Source: Microbacterium sp. M28
GTDB lineage: Bacteria; Actinomycetota; Actinomycetes; Actinomycetales; Microbacteriaceae
NCBI RefSeq assembly: GCF_025836995.1
Contig: NZ_CP107546.1
Span: 2,852,001-2,916,000 of the forward strand
Length of the DNA: 64,000 bases
Reading direction: 5' to 3'
How positions within the stretch are numbered: position 1 is the first letter of the stretch; each line of letters opens with the position of its first letter. The notes beneath the pieces were generated by a model, which saw only the letters and a list, made by a program, of their open reading frames with translations, made no database searches and was not told the origin of the DNA. Positions 1 to 7,991 of this stretch are shown piece by piece. The position numbers were made by a program, and so were the translations under genes.

Positions 1-251
1 AAAGTTCCGGCGCTCGCCCAGCTGGAGAACCACAGCTCGACATGATCGGATCGAGCCACCGCATCCGATCATCGCGGCCGTTGCCCTCCCACTCCGGACT
101 CTTCGCAGCAATCGAGGCATCACCCGTGCTGATCAGAAACTTGCCATCGCGCTCGGACACCACTCGTTGCGGCCCTCCCTCGCTCAGCGAATGACAATTC
201 AACGCCGTTGAGCACCCCGAAGAGGCCACGAGGGTGCAGACCTTCGGTCAT
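1..251 (-). pseudogene. Rearranged remnants of two immunity-like genes
   Basis: Reading the minus strand from an ATG at 251, the first ~20 codons match the N-terminus of the intact 143-residue protein at 2808-3239 (MTE..LHPRGLFG). An internal deletion with loss of frame then joins sequence matching its residues ~95-137 (VVSERDGKFLISTGD..., then RDD..MRW.DP). This is followed at once by a second copy starting at the VEL.F.SWASAGT motif, which normally lies near residues 18-30, and this copy leaves the window at base 1. I read this as two tandem paralogues fused and truncated by recombination. Copy A is certainly broken. Copy B may continue as an open frame outside the window. The remnant begins 21 bases after the stop of the DUF1444 gene. 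Confidence 0.7.
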
Positions 252-272
252 CGCGACACCGGGTCTGCGTTC

Positions 273-1205
273 TCAGCTGCCGAGGAGTTCGGCGGGGAAC
301 CGCGTCACGCTGAAGTAATCCGGCACCGTGCCCGGCGCAGGAGCGAGCACCCCGGCATCCAGAACCCGACCGAACGGCACCTGACCGATCCGCCCATCCG
401 CGGCGTTGAGCACCAGGAACTGCGCACGCGGCACCACCGACACGGCCCCCTCGGTCACCGACGCATACGTGACGTACTCACCCGTCGCATCCGCCGCGAG
501 CACCAGCTCCGCGACGAACACGTCACTGCCCGCCGCCGCATAGCTCTCCTGAACGACCGTCCGTGCGGCACCGTACTGCACACTGTCCCAGCGCTTGCCG
601 AGCCGCGACACCTCAGCGGACACGGCCTCTGGCCACTCGAACGGCACCCACCCGCTCTCCGAACGCACCAACGCCGTCACCGACACCGTGTGAGACGACT
701 GCGCCAGCACCCGCTCCACCGCACGAGCCGCAGACACCAACGACCCCGGATCCTCCGCGAATCCCAGCACCACCGTCCCGGCATCCGGAACCACGATCAC
801 CGGAGTCGCGCCCTCCCGGAACCGGGAGACAGCTCCAGGATCGCGCAACGAGGCCGCAGCGAACGACACCCCCGAAATCACCAGCGCTTCCTCGAACGCG
901 TCCACCGATGCCTCGACCTGCGCCCTGTTCCGCGCAGCCTCCACGACCACGGCCTCCATGTCGACGCCCCAGTCATCCAGCATCCGAACCGTCACCGGGA
1001 CGTCCGCTGAGGGCAGGTCCAGCACCGCTCCCACGAAATAGTCCGCGACCACAGGAACCGCGGCATCGATCCCCGCCTCAGCCCCCTGCAGCGCCAGCAC
1101 CTGCCCACGGATCTGGAACGGAACCAACCCCACCGGACGCGCCGTCAGCAACGACGACGCCTCACCGAGAGAGCCCGGAATCACCACCTGCTCAGCCATA
1201 CCCAC
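273..1205 (-). CDS. DUF1444 (YtpQ-like) family protein, possible immunity or accessory protein
   Basis: This is a 310-residue soluble protein without signal peptide or membrane segment. The C-terminal third has the DUF1444 pattern I know from YtpQ-type proteins: a Y-containing helix, then SDVFVAELVLA, a tyrosine-containing strand, and SVVPRAQFLVL. The middle has a ...LDDWGVDMEAVVVEAARNR helix, also typical of that family. The molecular function of DUF1444 is unknown. Start: GTG at 1205, with an in-frame ATG two codons later at 1199 and a GGGGTGGG tract just upstream, so either may be used. It lies 6 bases after the PoNi stop and is surely co-transcribed with the toxin cassette. Position in an immunity array suggests, but does not show, a toxin-linked role. 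Confidence 0.6.
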   Translation of the reverse strand: MGMAEQVVIPGSLGEASSLLTARPVGLVPFQIRGQVLALQGAEAGIDAAVPVVADYFVGAVLDLPSADVPVTVRMLDDWGVDMEAVVVEAARNRAQVEASVDAFEEALVISGVSFAAASLRDPGAVSRFREGATPVIVVPDAGTVVLGFAEDPGSLVSAARAVERVLAQSSHTVSVTALVRSESGWVPFEWPEAVSAEVSRLGKRWDSVQYGAARTVVQESYAAAGSDVFVAELVLAADATGEYVTYASVTEGAVSVVPRAQFLVLNAADGRIGQVPFGRVLDAGVLAPAPGTVPDYFSVTRFPAELLGS

Positions 1206-1211
1206 CCCGAC

Positions 1212-1985
1212 TCACACACCCACGAGATCACGCGGATAGAACTCATTCTCCCGGAACGACGCGTCATCGATCCCGAGCGCCTTCACCACGCCCGCCACCT
1301 CGAACGCCCAATAGCCCCAGTACTTCCGCTTGCCGAGCATCGTGTGGCCGCCCCAGCCCCACGTGTTCTTCCACACGGAATACCAGTCGTCCAGATACCG
1401 CCCGACCGCCCCAGGATCGGCGGTTTCCAAAGCGTCACCCAAAGCGCGTGTCCCCGGGAAGGCGAAATCCGCGCCGACGGGATGATCTGCCCGACGAGTA
1501 GCGATCAAACCGTCGATCAATCGGTCATTCCACGAGAGTCGCACAGCCTCGGACGCCCGCTCGAAAGTCGCCTCATCGACATCGAAGGCCAGGGCGAGCG
1601 AGACCAGCCACAACGCCTGCCTGTACCGGTCCTTGTCCCCGCCGAACGCGTAACGCGATGACCGGGTCTTATCCGACAGCTCCCGCTGTGCGAGATCGAG
1701 AACCTGCTCCGCCTTCTCAAGGAGAACATCGAACTCCGCACGCAGTTCCTCGGCCGTCGCTCCGGCGGAATACAGCGCGCTGAAACGCGCCCAGCGGATG
1801 CGCATCGCGTCATCGGCGGCAAGCGCGCGGTCTTCAGGGAACGGCCACTCAGAATCCGGCAACGCCAGTTCCTCGTCATCCGAACGGATGAAAGCGCTGA
1901 GGTGGTCGACGACGCCCCCGAAGTATGACGCGTCGGCTCTCGCATCACGCAGGTTCGCGCTGAAGCCGTTCCCCCCGCCGGTCAT
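1212..1985 (-). CDS. PoNi-type immunity protein (DUF1910/DUF1911)
   Basis: This 257-residue protein is predicted to neutralise the PoNe DNase domain carried by the toxin at 3236-6868. The N-terminal half has the RDARADASYFGGVVDH helix start and regularly spaced helices typical of DUF1910. The C-terminal third has the DUF1911 signature WY..WK..WGWGGHT, then YWGYWAFEVAGVVKALGIDD and a terminal FYPRDLV. PoNi proteins are known cytosolic partners that bind PoNe nucleases. The ATG overlaps the stop of the upstream 272-residue gene (ATGA), so translation is coupled. Unlike most immunity genes it is not directly next to the toxin: two other genes lie between. Family assignment is strong; the pairing with this toxin is inferred from the shared cassette and matching family names. 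Confidence 0.82.
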   Translation of the reverse strand: MTGGGNGFSANLRDARADASYFGGVVDHLSAFIRSDDEELALPDSEWPFPEDRALAADDAMRIRWARFSALYSAGATAEELRAEFDVLLEKAEQVLDLAQRELSDKTRSSRYAFGGDKDRYRQALWLVSLALAFDVDEATFERASEAVRLSWNDRLIDGLIATRRADHPVGADFAFPGTRALGDALETADPGAVGRYLDDWYSVWKNTWGWGGHTMLGKRKYWGYWAFEVAGVVKALGIDDASFRENEFYPRDLVGV

Positions 1986-2800
1986 GCTGGCTCCAGCTCG
2001 TTGGTCGTGCCACGGACGTCGGCGAGTTCCGAGCGGGGCACAACACGCCAGACGAGCCCGGGCTCGAGCGCCACCGCGCCCGCACCCGCCTGTGAGGCAT
2101 CACCCGCGAGCACGATCGCCGCCTCCTGAGCGTTGGACTGGACGATGTGAGCCGGGACGCCGTTCCAGGTGGCGACGAACGAGACCTCGAAAAGGCGCTC
2201 ACAGGCGTCGGCTGCGACAACACGACGGAAGACGTGCGGCCGGGTCTGCTCGAATCCATCCGGAGGCTCGGCCCCCGTCGCCACGAGTTCCACATGCTCG
2301 CGATCCACCCACGACGCGACGTACTCGGCCCCGTTCCAGACAACACGCGGCCCCGACACCATGGACGGCGGCGCGTAGACACCCGTCGACCGCCAGCCGA
2401 ACGCAGGTCCCGCATAGGCAGAGACCAACTCCTGCCGCCCATCAGCATGAATCCGCCACAACTCCGCGCCGTTCGGCACTTCGGTCGGCGCGATATCCCA
2501 CACCGGCACAAGGCCGCCCGCTCCCGGAAGAAACCCCTTCCCGAAGCCCGCTGCCGCCGACACCGAGCCAGGCGCGGGGACCGAAACACGCGACACGGGG
2601 GACGGCTCGAAACGCATGACATCGACGAAGTCCGTCCGGGCGTTGCTCAGACCGTACGCGGACAGAACATCGCCCGAGGTGCGCCAGGCGAGCGCATCCG
2701 CGATCCGTACCGCCGGCCCTGCCAGCAGTGCCGATCCCTGCCGCACATACGCCTCCATGAGAGTCGGCCAGATCAGCTTCTGCATCGGGGTCATCGCCAT
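1982..2800 (-). CDS. Hypothetical toxin-cassette protein sharing a GAE[LM]W module with the toxin C-terminus
   Basis: This 272-residue soluble protein matches no family I recognise. Residues ~95-135 (VPVWDIAP...VPNGAELWRIHADG...LVSAY) resemble the very end of the toxin (VVPEF..P...MRPGAEMWEVTPNG...LLGVL), suggesting a shared beta-rich module. The rest looks like alternating strands with several Trp residues. Start: a GGAGGT tract directly abuts the first ATG (2800), whereas the third codon, ATG at 2794, sits about 7 bases downstream of GGAGG and is the better start. The gene follows the 143-residue gene by 7 bases and overlaps PoNi by 4. It could be an immunity protein, a chaperone for the toxin or a detached toxin piece. 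Confidence 0.6.
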   Translation of the reverse strand: MAMTPMQKLIWPTLMEAYVRQGSALLAGPAVRIADALAWRTSGDVLSAYGLSNARTDFVDVMRFEPSPVSRVSVPAPGSVSAAAGFGKGFLPGAGGLVPVWDIAPTEVPNGAELWRIHADGRQELVSAYAGPAFGWRSTGVYAPPSMVSGPRVVWNGAEYVASWVDREHVELVATGAEPPDGFEQTRPHVFRRVVAADACERLFEVSFVATWNGVPAHIVQSNAQEAAIVLAGDASQAGAGAVALEPGLVWRVVPRSELADVRGTTNELEPA

Positions 2801-2807
2801 ACCTCCA

Positions 2808-3239
2808 TCATGCCCTGGGCAGCTTTACCTCATGGGATTCAACCGTCACCGGCAAGCCCGACGGATCGATCCACCGCATCCAATCATCGCGGAAGTTGCC
2901 GTCCCACTCAGCGCTCTTCGCTGCAACAGCGGAATCACCCGTGCTGATCAGGAACTTACCGTCGCGTTCGGACACCACTCGATAGCGAACACCCTCGAAG
3001 ACGACGAACCAATCCCATTGTCGGAGATCCTCGACTTCCGAAATCGGGATCGACACGATGCCCGGCGTCTTCCGATAGCCTTCCACCAGCGTGACGCCCT
3101 GCGGTACGTCCTCAGTACGCGCGTTCACGTGGTCTACCGGCGTTCCGAAAGTTCCGGCGCTCGCCCAGCTGTAGAACCGCAGCTCGACATCGTCGACGAT
3201 CCCGAACAGCCCTCGAGGGTGCAGCTCCGATTCCGTCAT
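2808..3239 (-). CDS. Putative immunity protein for the toxin C-terminal module
   Basis: This 143-residue, acidic and Trp-rich small protein has no signal peptide. Its ATG at 3239 overlaps the toxin TGA at 3236 (ATGA). That immediate, translationally coupled position is the classical place for the cognate immunity gene of the C-terminal toxin domain. An in-frame upstream ATG (3335) would add 32 Arg/Pro-rich residues lying inside the toxin frame, so I rejected it. Visible landmarks are MTESELHPRGLFG, VELRFYSWASAGTF, DWFVVFEGVRYRVVSERDGKFLISTGD and DDWMRWIDP. Broken relatives of this gene occur at 1-251, so the family has been duplicated locally. No named family recognised; the immunity role is inferred from context. 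Confidence 0.62.
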   Translation of the reverse strand: MTESELHPRGLFGIVDDVELRFYSWASAGTFGTPVDHVNARTEDVPQGVTLVEGYRKTPGIVSIPISEVEDLRQWDWFVVFEGVRYRVVSERDGKFLISTGDSAVAAKSAEWDGNFRDDWMRWIDPSGLPVTVESHEVKLPRA

Positions 3240-6200
3240 CGTGACGCTGGCGAGACATTCGCGACGGCCTGCCAGGATCCGTTCCGGTCGAGAACGCCCA
3301 GGAGGCGATAGATGCCGTTCGGCGTGACCTCCCACATCTCAGCTCCGGGACGCATCTGCGACGCGCCCGGCTCCTTGAACTCGGGTACGACGTTTCCGTC
3401 GGACACGGGGAGACCCGACGCGGTCATCCCGTTGCCCGTGAACGGATAACCGCCGTTGAACGAGGAGCCCGGTTGCATGACAGCGTCGAACGGAACATTC
3501 AGAGCGACATCGTCTTCATGCTGATACCGAATCATCTGCGCGTGAATCGGCTCATCGAACGGATTGTTGAACGTCGTCCCCGGATAATCGAGACGCAACC
3601 CTGCGTACACAGCCTCCGAGTCGTGGAAGTGCAGGACATCCTGCAGCCGGGTCACGAAGCCTGCGACCGAGTCATCGTCGTATGCGTACGTCCCGTTCAG
3701 ACGGGCGAAATCCTCACCAGGAGGCAAGACCTTCTGGAATACGGTGTCTCCGTCATAGTGGACCGCCATGCGCATGTCATGCAGGAACGCGCGATCAGCG
3801 GGACTCAGAGCCTCGGTGGGCACGTCGATGAGACGCGCGAGGTCGTCCATCGTCCGCCCTTCTGGGAGTGCCGCAGCGAGCTCGTCATATGCCGAACTCA
3901 GTCCGTCGAGCTGTTCAGGCGCCCAGCGCGTCTCGTACGTGCTGCCGTCAGCGAGTGTGTATTCGCGTCCGGGAGGGGTACCACCCTGGCCGCCGACATC
4001 GTCGCCGCTGTCGCCGCCGTTTCCGGTCGTTTCCGGGTCCTGGACGCTGTCGTTGACCGCGTCGGCGTCCGACAGCGGCGCCTCGCTCGAGCCATCGACA
4101 GGATCGGCCGTCGCCTCGGCCCCATCGACGTGCGTCTCCGCGGTCAGCGGCGCCTCGGCCCCAGGAGTATCCCGGTTCTGGGGCGACGATGCGTCCGGCG
4201 AGGCGGGTGACTGGGGGCCATCCGCGGTCGCGAAATGAGCCCCGGTGTCTCTCACCACATAGCCGCTGTTATCGAGCTGGCGCACGGTGACGTCGCCGTT
4301 GGGCATCACGCGCACGACACCGGCGTCGAGATCGCCGCGGCGCAATGCCGTCCTGACATCCGCGCGCAGTTCAGGAGAGACGTCGCCCAACGCTGCGTCC
4401 AACCGGGCCCGGATCCAGGGACGGCTCATCTGTCGTCCGTCGAGCGTGTCGCCCAGTCGAGCCGTGTTGTACTTCGCCTCGATGACGGCGAACTCGGTGT
4501 TCCCGTCGGCGTCGGTGCGCGAGTAGATGCCGTCCACACCGTTCGCATTGGTGGCGTGCGAACCGTCGGCGCCGTCGTCGATGCGCGTCCAGCCCTGCGC
4601 CTCCATGTAGGCCTGCGCGTGCAGCTCGCCGAACTCACCCTTGCGGTGGTTCAGCGGAACATCCGAGTCCGCATTGTGCGCGGCGTCCCAGTCCTTGAAC
4701 GAAAGCGTGTTGCCGTCCGCGTCCACCAGCGTCTGCACGCGCGGGTTCGGGGACGCTGCGCCAGCAGCAGGATCGGCGGGCGGTGTCGCGGCATCAGCGT
4801 CAGCGTCGCCGGTCGTGTCCGCGCCGTCACCGGCATCCGCTCCGTCGCCCGTCCCATCCGCAACCGGCTCGTCGACACGGATCTCGGTGGAGCCGTCCGG
4901 CGCAGCGGTATCCGGCAGCAGGCCGCCTGGTTCACTCGAGGACGTACCGCCATCGGATCCCGAACCACCCGCGCCGGCCGGCGGCTCGACCGCGCCGGCA
5001 CCGGTGTTCGTGCCTGAGCCACCGTTCGCACTGCCGTCGCTGCCATCCGGACCGTTCTGCTGCGAACCGTCGCTTGCGGCACCGTCATCGCCGGCGCTCT
5101 GCTCGGGAGTCGAGTTCGACGGCGCGTCGTCCGCAGTGCCGCTCTGGCCGGGGCCGTCATTCGCCGTGCCATCGCCACCAGGACCGTCGTTGCCCGGTGC
5201 GGTCTGCTGCGGACCGTCGTTCACAGGCCCATCGTTCACAGGACCGTCGTTCACAGGACCGTCGTTCACAGGACCGTCCTTCACAGGCCCATCGTTCACA
5301 GGACCGTCGGCACCAGGACCGTCGTTGCTCGAGCCGCTGTTCTCCGGCGTGACGACGATCTCCTGCTCCGCAGGCGCTTCGCCGTGGTTGCTCTGAGCTC
5401 CGCCGCCGTCGCCACCGCTGCTGCTGACGTCGCCGCCCTGACCCGACGGGCCGTCGAACTCCGCACGCGGAGCCGCGCCGTCCACCGAGCTGCTGTTCGC
5501 CGCGTTGCCCGCGCCGGTCGGGATGCCCGAAGCATCCACGTCGACGCCGCTTCCACCTCCGGACGACGACGACGCACCCGGGCCACGACGCCCGGGCAGG
5601 CGGGCCGACATGGCCACACCGAGCCCCGCGCCCATCGCGATCGAACCGGGGGTGATGTCTTCGCCGCGGACACCGGAGTCCACGACGGTGCCACCCGCGC
5701 CGCCGGCACCGTTGCTGAGCGCCCGCACGAGGAATCGCTCACCCGCCTTGCCGAACGGAGCAGTGATGGCCGACGTGATCGACCCACCGGCCAGACCAGA
5801 CGTGAACGCGGCGAGGTAGTTCGCGTCGCCGCCCTGCACCGACTCGGCGAGCACGGTCGATGCCGTGCCGGAGACGAGCTCGATGCCGACGCGGGTGAGC
5901 TTGGGGAACGCCGCACCCGCGGCGCGCATTCCGGCGACGATCGCCCGCAGCCGGATCGCGAGGCGACTGGCCGTGCCGACGCACTTGCTCACGAGGGACG
6001 CGATGCGCCCTGCGACCACGGCGATGCGTGCCGCGATCGCGCCACCGCCGACGACGCCGGCGGCACCGAAGGTGACGAACGACAGCGCGAAGCTGATACC
6101 CGCACCGGCGATCACCTCGATCACCAGCTGCGCGATCATCTGACGCGTCTCCTCGAGCGTCTCGCGGATCGTCTGCGCGTACTCCTTGCAGATGTCGTCG

Positions 6201-6868
6201 ATCGCGCCGATGCCCTCGTCGGTGCTGAGGAACGTCGTCAGTCCGTCCGCGAAGTCGTTGACCTTCGTCTCGATCGAGGCGAGCTCGCCGCTCTCCATGC
6301 CGATCAGCGCATTGTCAGCGAGACGGATGTCGGTGCGCAGCCCCTGGATGTCGCCCAGGATGCCCGACCACGCGCGACCCGCCTCTTCGAGCTTCTCCGG
6401 GTCGCCGTCCGGGAACAGGGTTCCGATGAAGTTGAGGACCTGGTCCCACACCCACATCGCGGCGCTGTCGAGTCCCTGCACCATCGTGTCCGGTCGTCCG
6501 CCGAACGCGGACGGCGGCGGGGACACGCTGGTCTCCGGGATCTCGGGTCGCAGCACGAACGCGCCGGACGCGTCGTACGCGATGCCCTCGGCGTTGCCGT
6601 TGGCCTGCGCGTGCGTGCCCCCGCTCGCGGTCAGCGCACGGTCGAGACCACGGCTGGCCACCGCGATGTCGTAGAGGGTCTGCAGGGCCGCGGCCGCCAT
6701 CTGGTCGTACGCCTCGGAGAACGACTCGCCGCCCGGATCGGTTCCGGCCATGCCGCCGTATCCGCTCAGGGTGCCCCGCGCGGCGATCGCGTAATCCAGA
6801 GCCTGCTGGGAGACGGCGTCGAACGCATCCGCCGCCGTCGAGAACTTGGTCGGTGTCACCTTCACCAT
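3236..6868 (-). CDS. Type VII-secreted polymorphic toxin: PoNe DNase domain plus second C-terminal module
   Basis: This is a 1210-residue toxin. Residues ~1-100 are a helical ESX-substrate-like N-terminus (GTDPGGESFSEAYD). Residues ~230-400 hold hydrophobic Ala/Gly-rich helices that may act in membrane passage. Residues ~430-700 form a Gly/Asn/Ser/Pro linker with NDGPV repeats. Residues ~709-880 are a PoNe (PD-(D/E)XK) DNase domain with HRKGEFGELHAQ, GVDGIY and VIEAKYN; the D and the E-x-K supply the expected catalytic acids and Lys. After another Ser/Asp-rich linker, residues ~968-1210 form a separate folded module that I cannot name (DTVFQKVLPP, HFHDSEAVYAGL, MRPGAEMWEV). Start: ATG at 6868, 4 bases after the WXG100 stop; a longer frame to 6931 is Arg-rich overlap with that gene. 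Two warheads on one protein are unusual. Confidence 0.8.
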   Translation of the reverse strand: MVKVTPTKFSTAADAFDAVSQQALDYAIAARGTLSGYGGMAGTDPGGESFSEAYDQMAAAALQTLYDIAVASRGLDRALTASGGTHAQANGNAEGIAYDASGAFVLRPEIPETSVSPPPSAFGGRPDTMVQGLDSAAMWVWDQVLNFIGTLFPDGDPEKLEEAGRAWSGILGDIQGLRTDIRLADNALIGMESGELASIETKVNDFADGLTTFLSTDEGIGAIDDICKEYAQTIRETLEETRQMIAQLVIEVIAGAGISFALSFVTFGAAGVVGGGAIAARIAVVAGRIASLVSKCVGTASRLAIRLRAIVAGMRAAGAAFPKLTRVGIELVSGTASTVLAESVQGGDANYLAAFTSGLAGGSITSAITAPFGKAGERFLVRALSNGAGGAGGTVVDSGVRGEDITPGSIAMGAGLGVAMSARLPGRRGPGASSSSGGGSGVDVDASGIPTGAGNAANSSSVDGAAPRAEFDGPSGQGGDVSSSGGDGGGAQSNHGEAPAEQEIVVTPENSGSSNDGPGADGPVNDGPVKDGPVNDGPVNDGPVNDGPVNDGPQQTAPGNDGPGGDGTANDGPGQSGTADDAPSNSTPEQSAGDDGAASDGSQQNGPDGSDGSANGGSGTNTGAGAVEPPAGAGGSGSDGGTSSSEPGGLLPDTAAPDGSTEIRVDEPVADGTGDGADAGDGADTTGDADADAATPPADPAAGAASPNPRVQTLVDADGNTLSFKDWDAAHNADSDVPLNHRKGEFGELHAQAYMEAQGWTRIDDGADGSHATNANGVDGIYSRTDADGNTEFAVIEAKYNTARLGDTLDGRQMSRPWIRARLDAALGDVSPELRADVRTALRRGDLDAGVVRVMPNGDVTVRQLDNSGYVVRDTGAHFATADGPQSPASPDASSPQNRDTPGAEAPLTAETHVDGAEATADPVDGSSEAPLSDADAVNDSVQDPETTGNGGDSGDDVGGQGGTPPGREYTLADGSTYETRWAPEQLDGLSSAYDELAAALPEGRTMDDLARLIDVPTEALSPADRAFLHDMRMAVHYDGDTVFQKVLPPGEDFARLNGTYAYDDDSVAGFVTRLQDVLHFHDSEAVYAGLRLDYPGTTFNNPFDEPIHAQMIRYQHEDDVALNVPFDAVMQPGSSFNGGYPFTGNGMTASGLPVSDGNVVPEFKEPGASQMRPGAEMWEVTPNGIYRLLGVLDRNGSWQAVANVSPASR
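5212..5325 (-). repeat. 15-bp tandem repeat encoding NDGPV units
   Basis: About seven consecutive 15-base units (forward consensus acaggaccgtcgttc) lie inside the toxin linker and encode repeated V-N-D-G-P, with single-base variants (V-K-D-G-P and silent acaggcccatcg forms). Because 15 is a multiple of three, gain or loss of units would keep the toxin in frame. The block joins the N-terminal secretion part to the nuclease part and continues into looser NDGP-containing sequence. Confidence 0.85.
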
Positions 6869-6872
6869 GTCG

Positions 6873-7172
6873 TCACGCGCTCCACATGCTCTTGACCGAC
6901 GTCTGCGCGGTCTCGTACTGCGTGGCGGCATCCCCGGCCCAGAGTGCGAGGTACTCGGCGTGCGCCGTCAGCAGGCTCGCACCGACCTGCCAGGTCTGGA
7001 CGCAGTTCACGAACTCGCTGTTCGCGATACCGCTCCACTGCGCGCTCACGGCTCCGGTCGCACCGGCGGCGTGAGCCTGCAGCTCGGCGCAGTACCCCTG
7101 CAGCTGCTTCAGCGCGGACTCGAGACCGCGGATGTCCGCCGTCTCGTACGTGTGTGCTCCGCTGGCGCTCAT
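6873..7172 (-). CDS. WXG100 family protein (ESX substrate or toxin partner)
   Basis: This 99-residue helical hairpin protein carries W-S-G at residues ~46-48 (AVSAQWSGIANSEF), the WXG turn typical of ESX proteins, and a Tyr-containing C-terminal helix (AATQYETAQ). It starts with an ATGA overlap on the preceding WXG100 gene and stops 4 bases before the toxin ATG. Such small WXG100 proteins directly upstream of an LXG/WXG toxin usually act as co-secreted partners needed for export. Two Cys residues (28 and 57) are unusual for the family and could pair. No signal peptide, as expected for type VII substrates. Confidence 0.8.
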   Translation of the reverse strand: MSASGAHTYETADIRGLESALKQLQGYCAELQAHAAGATGAVSAQWSGIANSEFVNCVQTWQVGASLLTAHAEYLALWAGDAATQYETAQTSVKSMWSA

Positions 7173-7597
7173 GCGTCAGCTCCCCCCTGGAAGTTCTTCA
7201 ACTCGACCGAGGCCGGCATCGCCTCGAACACCGGCCGTGCCTCGGCCGTCTCGCTCTGCCGCGCGCCGCCCCCGCCGGTCGACGGCGTCCGCACGTTCAC
7301 GGTCGACGACCGCGCTGACGTCGTCAGCTGCGCCTCGTTGCCCTCGTAACCCCCCTGCGCCGCCTGCAACCGCGCAGCGATGCTCACCAGCGATTCGCGC
7401 GTGAGCCCGGCGCTGGTGAGGAATGCCGTCCATTCCTCGAGGAACGCGTCAGCAGCACTCCCCGTCCAGGTGGCGCCGACGACCGCGTTCACGGCCGCGT
7501 TCACCTGCGCGAGCTGCGCGTCGAACTGCGCGACCGCGCCGGTCATCGCCGACGCCGAGTAACCCAGCGCCGGCGTGGACACATGGAACTGCACCAA
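7169..7597 (-). CDS. WXG100 family protein with C-terminal tail
   Basis: This 142-residue protein has a WXG100 core (W-T-G in NAVVGATWTGSAADAF, residues ~39-53; second helix to ~95) followed by a ~45-residue polar tail with a GGGG stretch and ELKNFQGG near the end. This is longer than the usual ~100 residues. Start: TTG at 7597 or the adjacent GTG at 7594; an AGGGGGG ribosome-binding tract lies upstream of both. It overlaps the next WXG100 gene by 4 bases. Likely co-secreted with, or a partner of, its two WXG100 neighbours and the toxin. The tail is unexplained; it may be a targeting or partner-binding segment. Confidence 0.78.
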   Translation of the reverse strand: MVQFHVSTPALGYSASAMTGAVAQFDAQLAQVNAAVNAVVGATWTGSAADAFLEEWTAFLTSAGLTRESLVSIAARLQAAQGGYEGNEAQLTTSARSSTVNVRTPSTGGGGARQSETAEARPVFEAMPASVELKNFQGGADA

Positions 7598-7646
7598 GAG
7601 GCACCCCCCTCACCGAGAGCAGCCCGGCGAACCGGGCGGACGAGAA

Positions 7647-7940
7647 TTACGAACGGAAGCTGTTGCCGATGTTGTTCTCGGACTCCTCGTAGGCGAGCGC
7701 TGCCTTCGAGAGCTGGTCGCTGATGCCGTTGAGGGATTCCTTCAGCTGGATGCCCGCGGCGTCCCACTGCTCGTACAGCTCGTTGAACGTCTGCGAAGCG
7801 CTTCCGCCCCAGTCGCCGGCGATCAGGCCCTGCACGAGGGACTTGAGGTTGCCCAGCTGCGACTCGATCGACGTCGCCCCCGACGCGAGCTGGTTGGCGA
7901 CGCCTGCGAGCGACTCCGAAGTGACTTTGATCTCAGCCAT
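7647..7940 (-). CDS. WXG100 family protein (EsxA-like)
   Basis: This 97-residue protein is a canonical WXG100: helix 1 (VTSESLAGVANQLASGATSI), the W-G-G turn at ~43-45 followed by SASQTFNELYEQW, and helix 2 ending ALAYEESENNIGNSFRS, which contains the Y-x-x-x-D/E secretion pattern (YEESE). It is the first gene of the toxin transcription unit, behind the operator-promoter at 7992-8040 and an AAGGGG ribosome-binding site. It is likely secreted through the EccC-type ATPase encoded at 8726-13063. 49 bases separate it from the next gene, the largest gap in the cassette, so it may be made in excess of the toxin. Confidence 0.87.
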   Translation of the reverse strand: MAEIKVTSESLAGVANQLASGATSIESQLGNLKSLVQGLIAGDWGGSASQTFNELYEQWDAAGIQLKESLNGISDQLSKAALAYEESENNIGNSFRS

Positions 7941-7991
7941 GTCTTACCCCTTGCTCTTGCGGCGGACGCCGCGGATTAGGTCTGTCGATCA

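Noticed and set aside
5212..5325. CRISPR-like tandem array
   Set aside because: 15-base direct repeats without spacers, in frame with the toxin, encoding NDGPV.
3236..6931. Toxin start at the first in-frame ATG (6931)
   Set aside because: It lies inside the WXG100 gene and adds Arg-rich residues; ATG at 6868, 4 bases past that gene's stop, gives a normal N-terminus.
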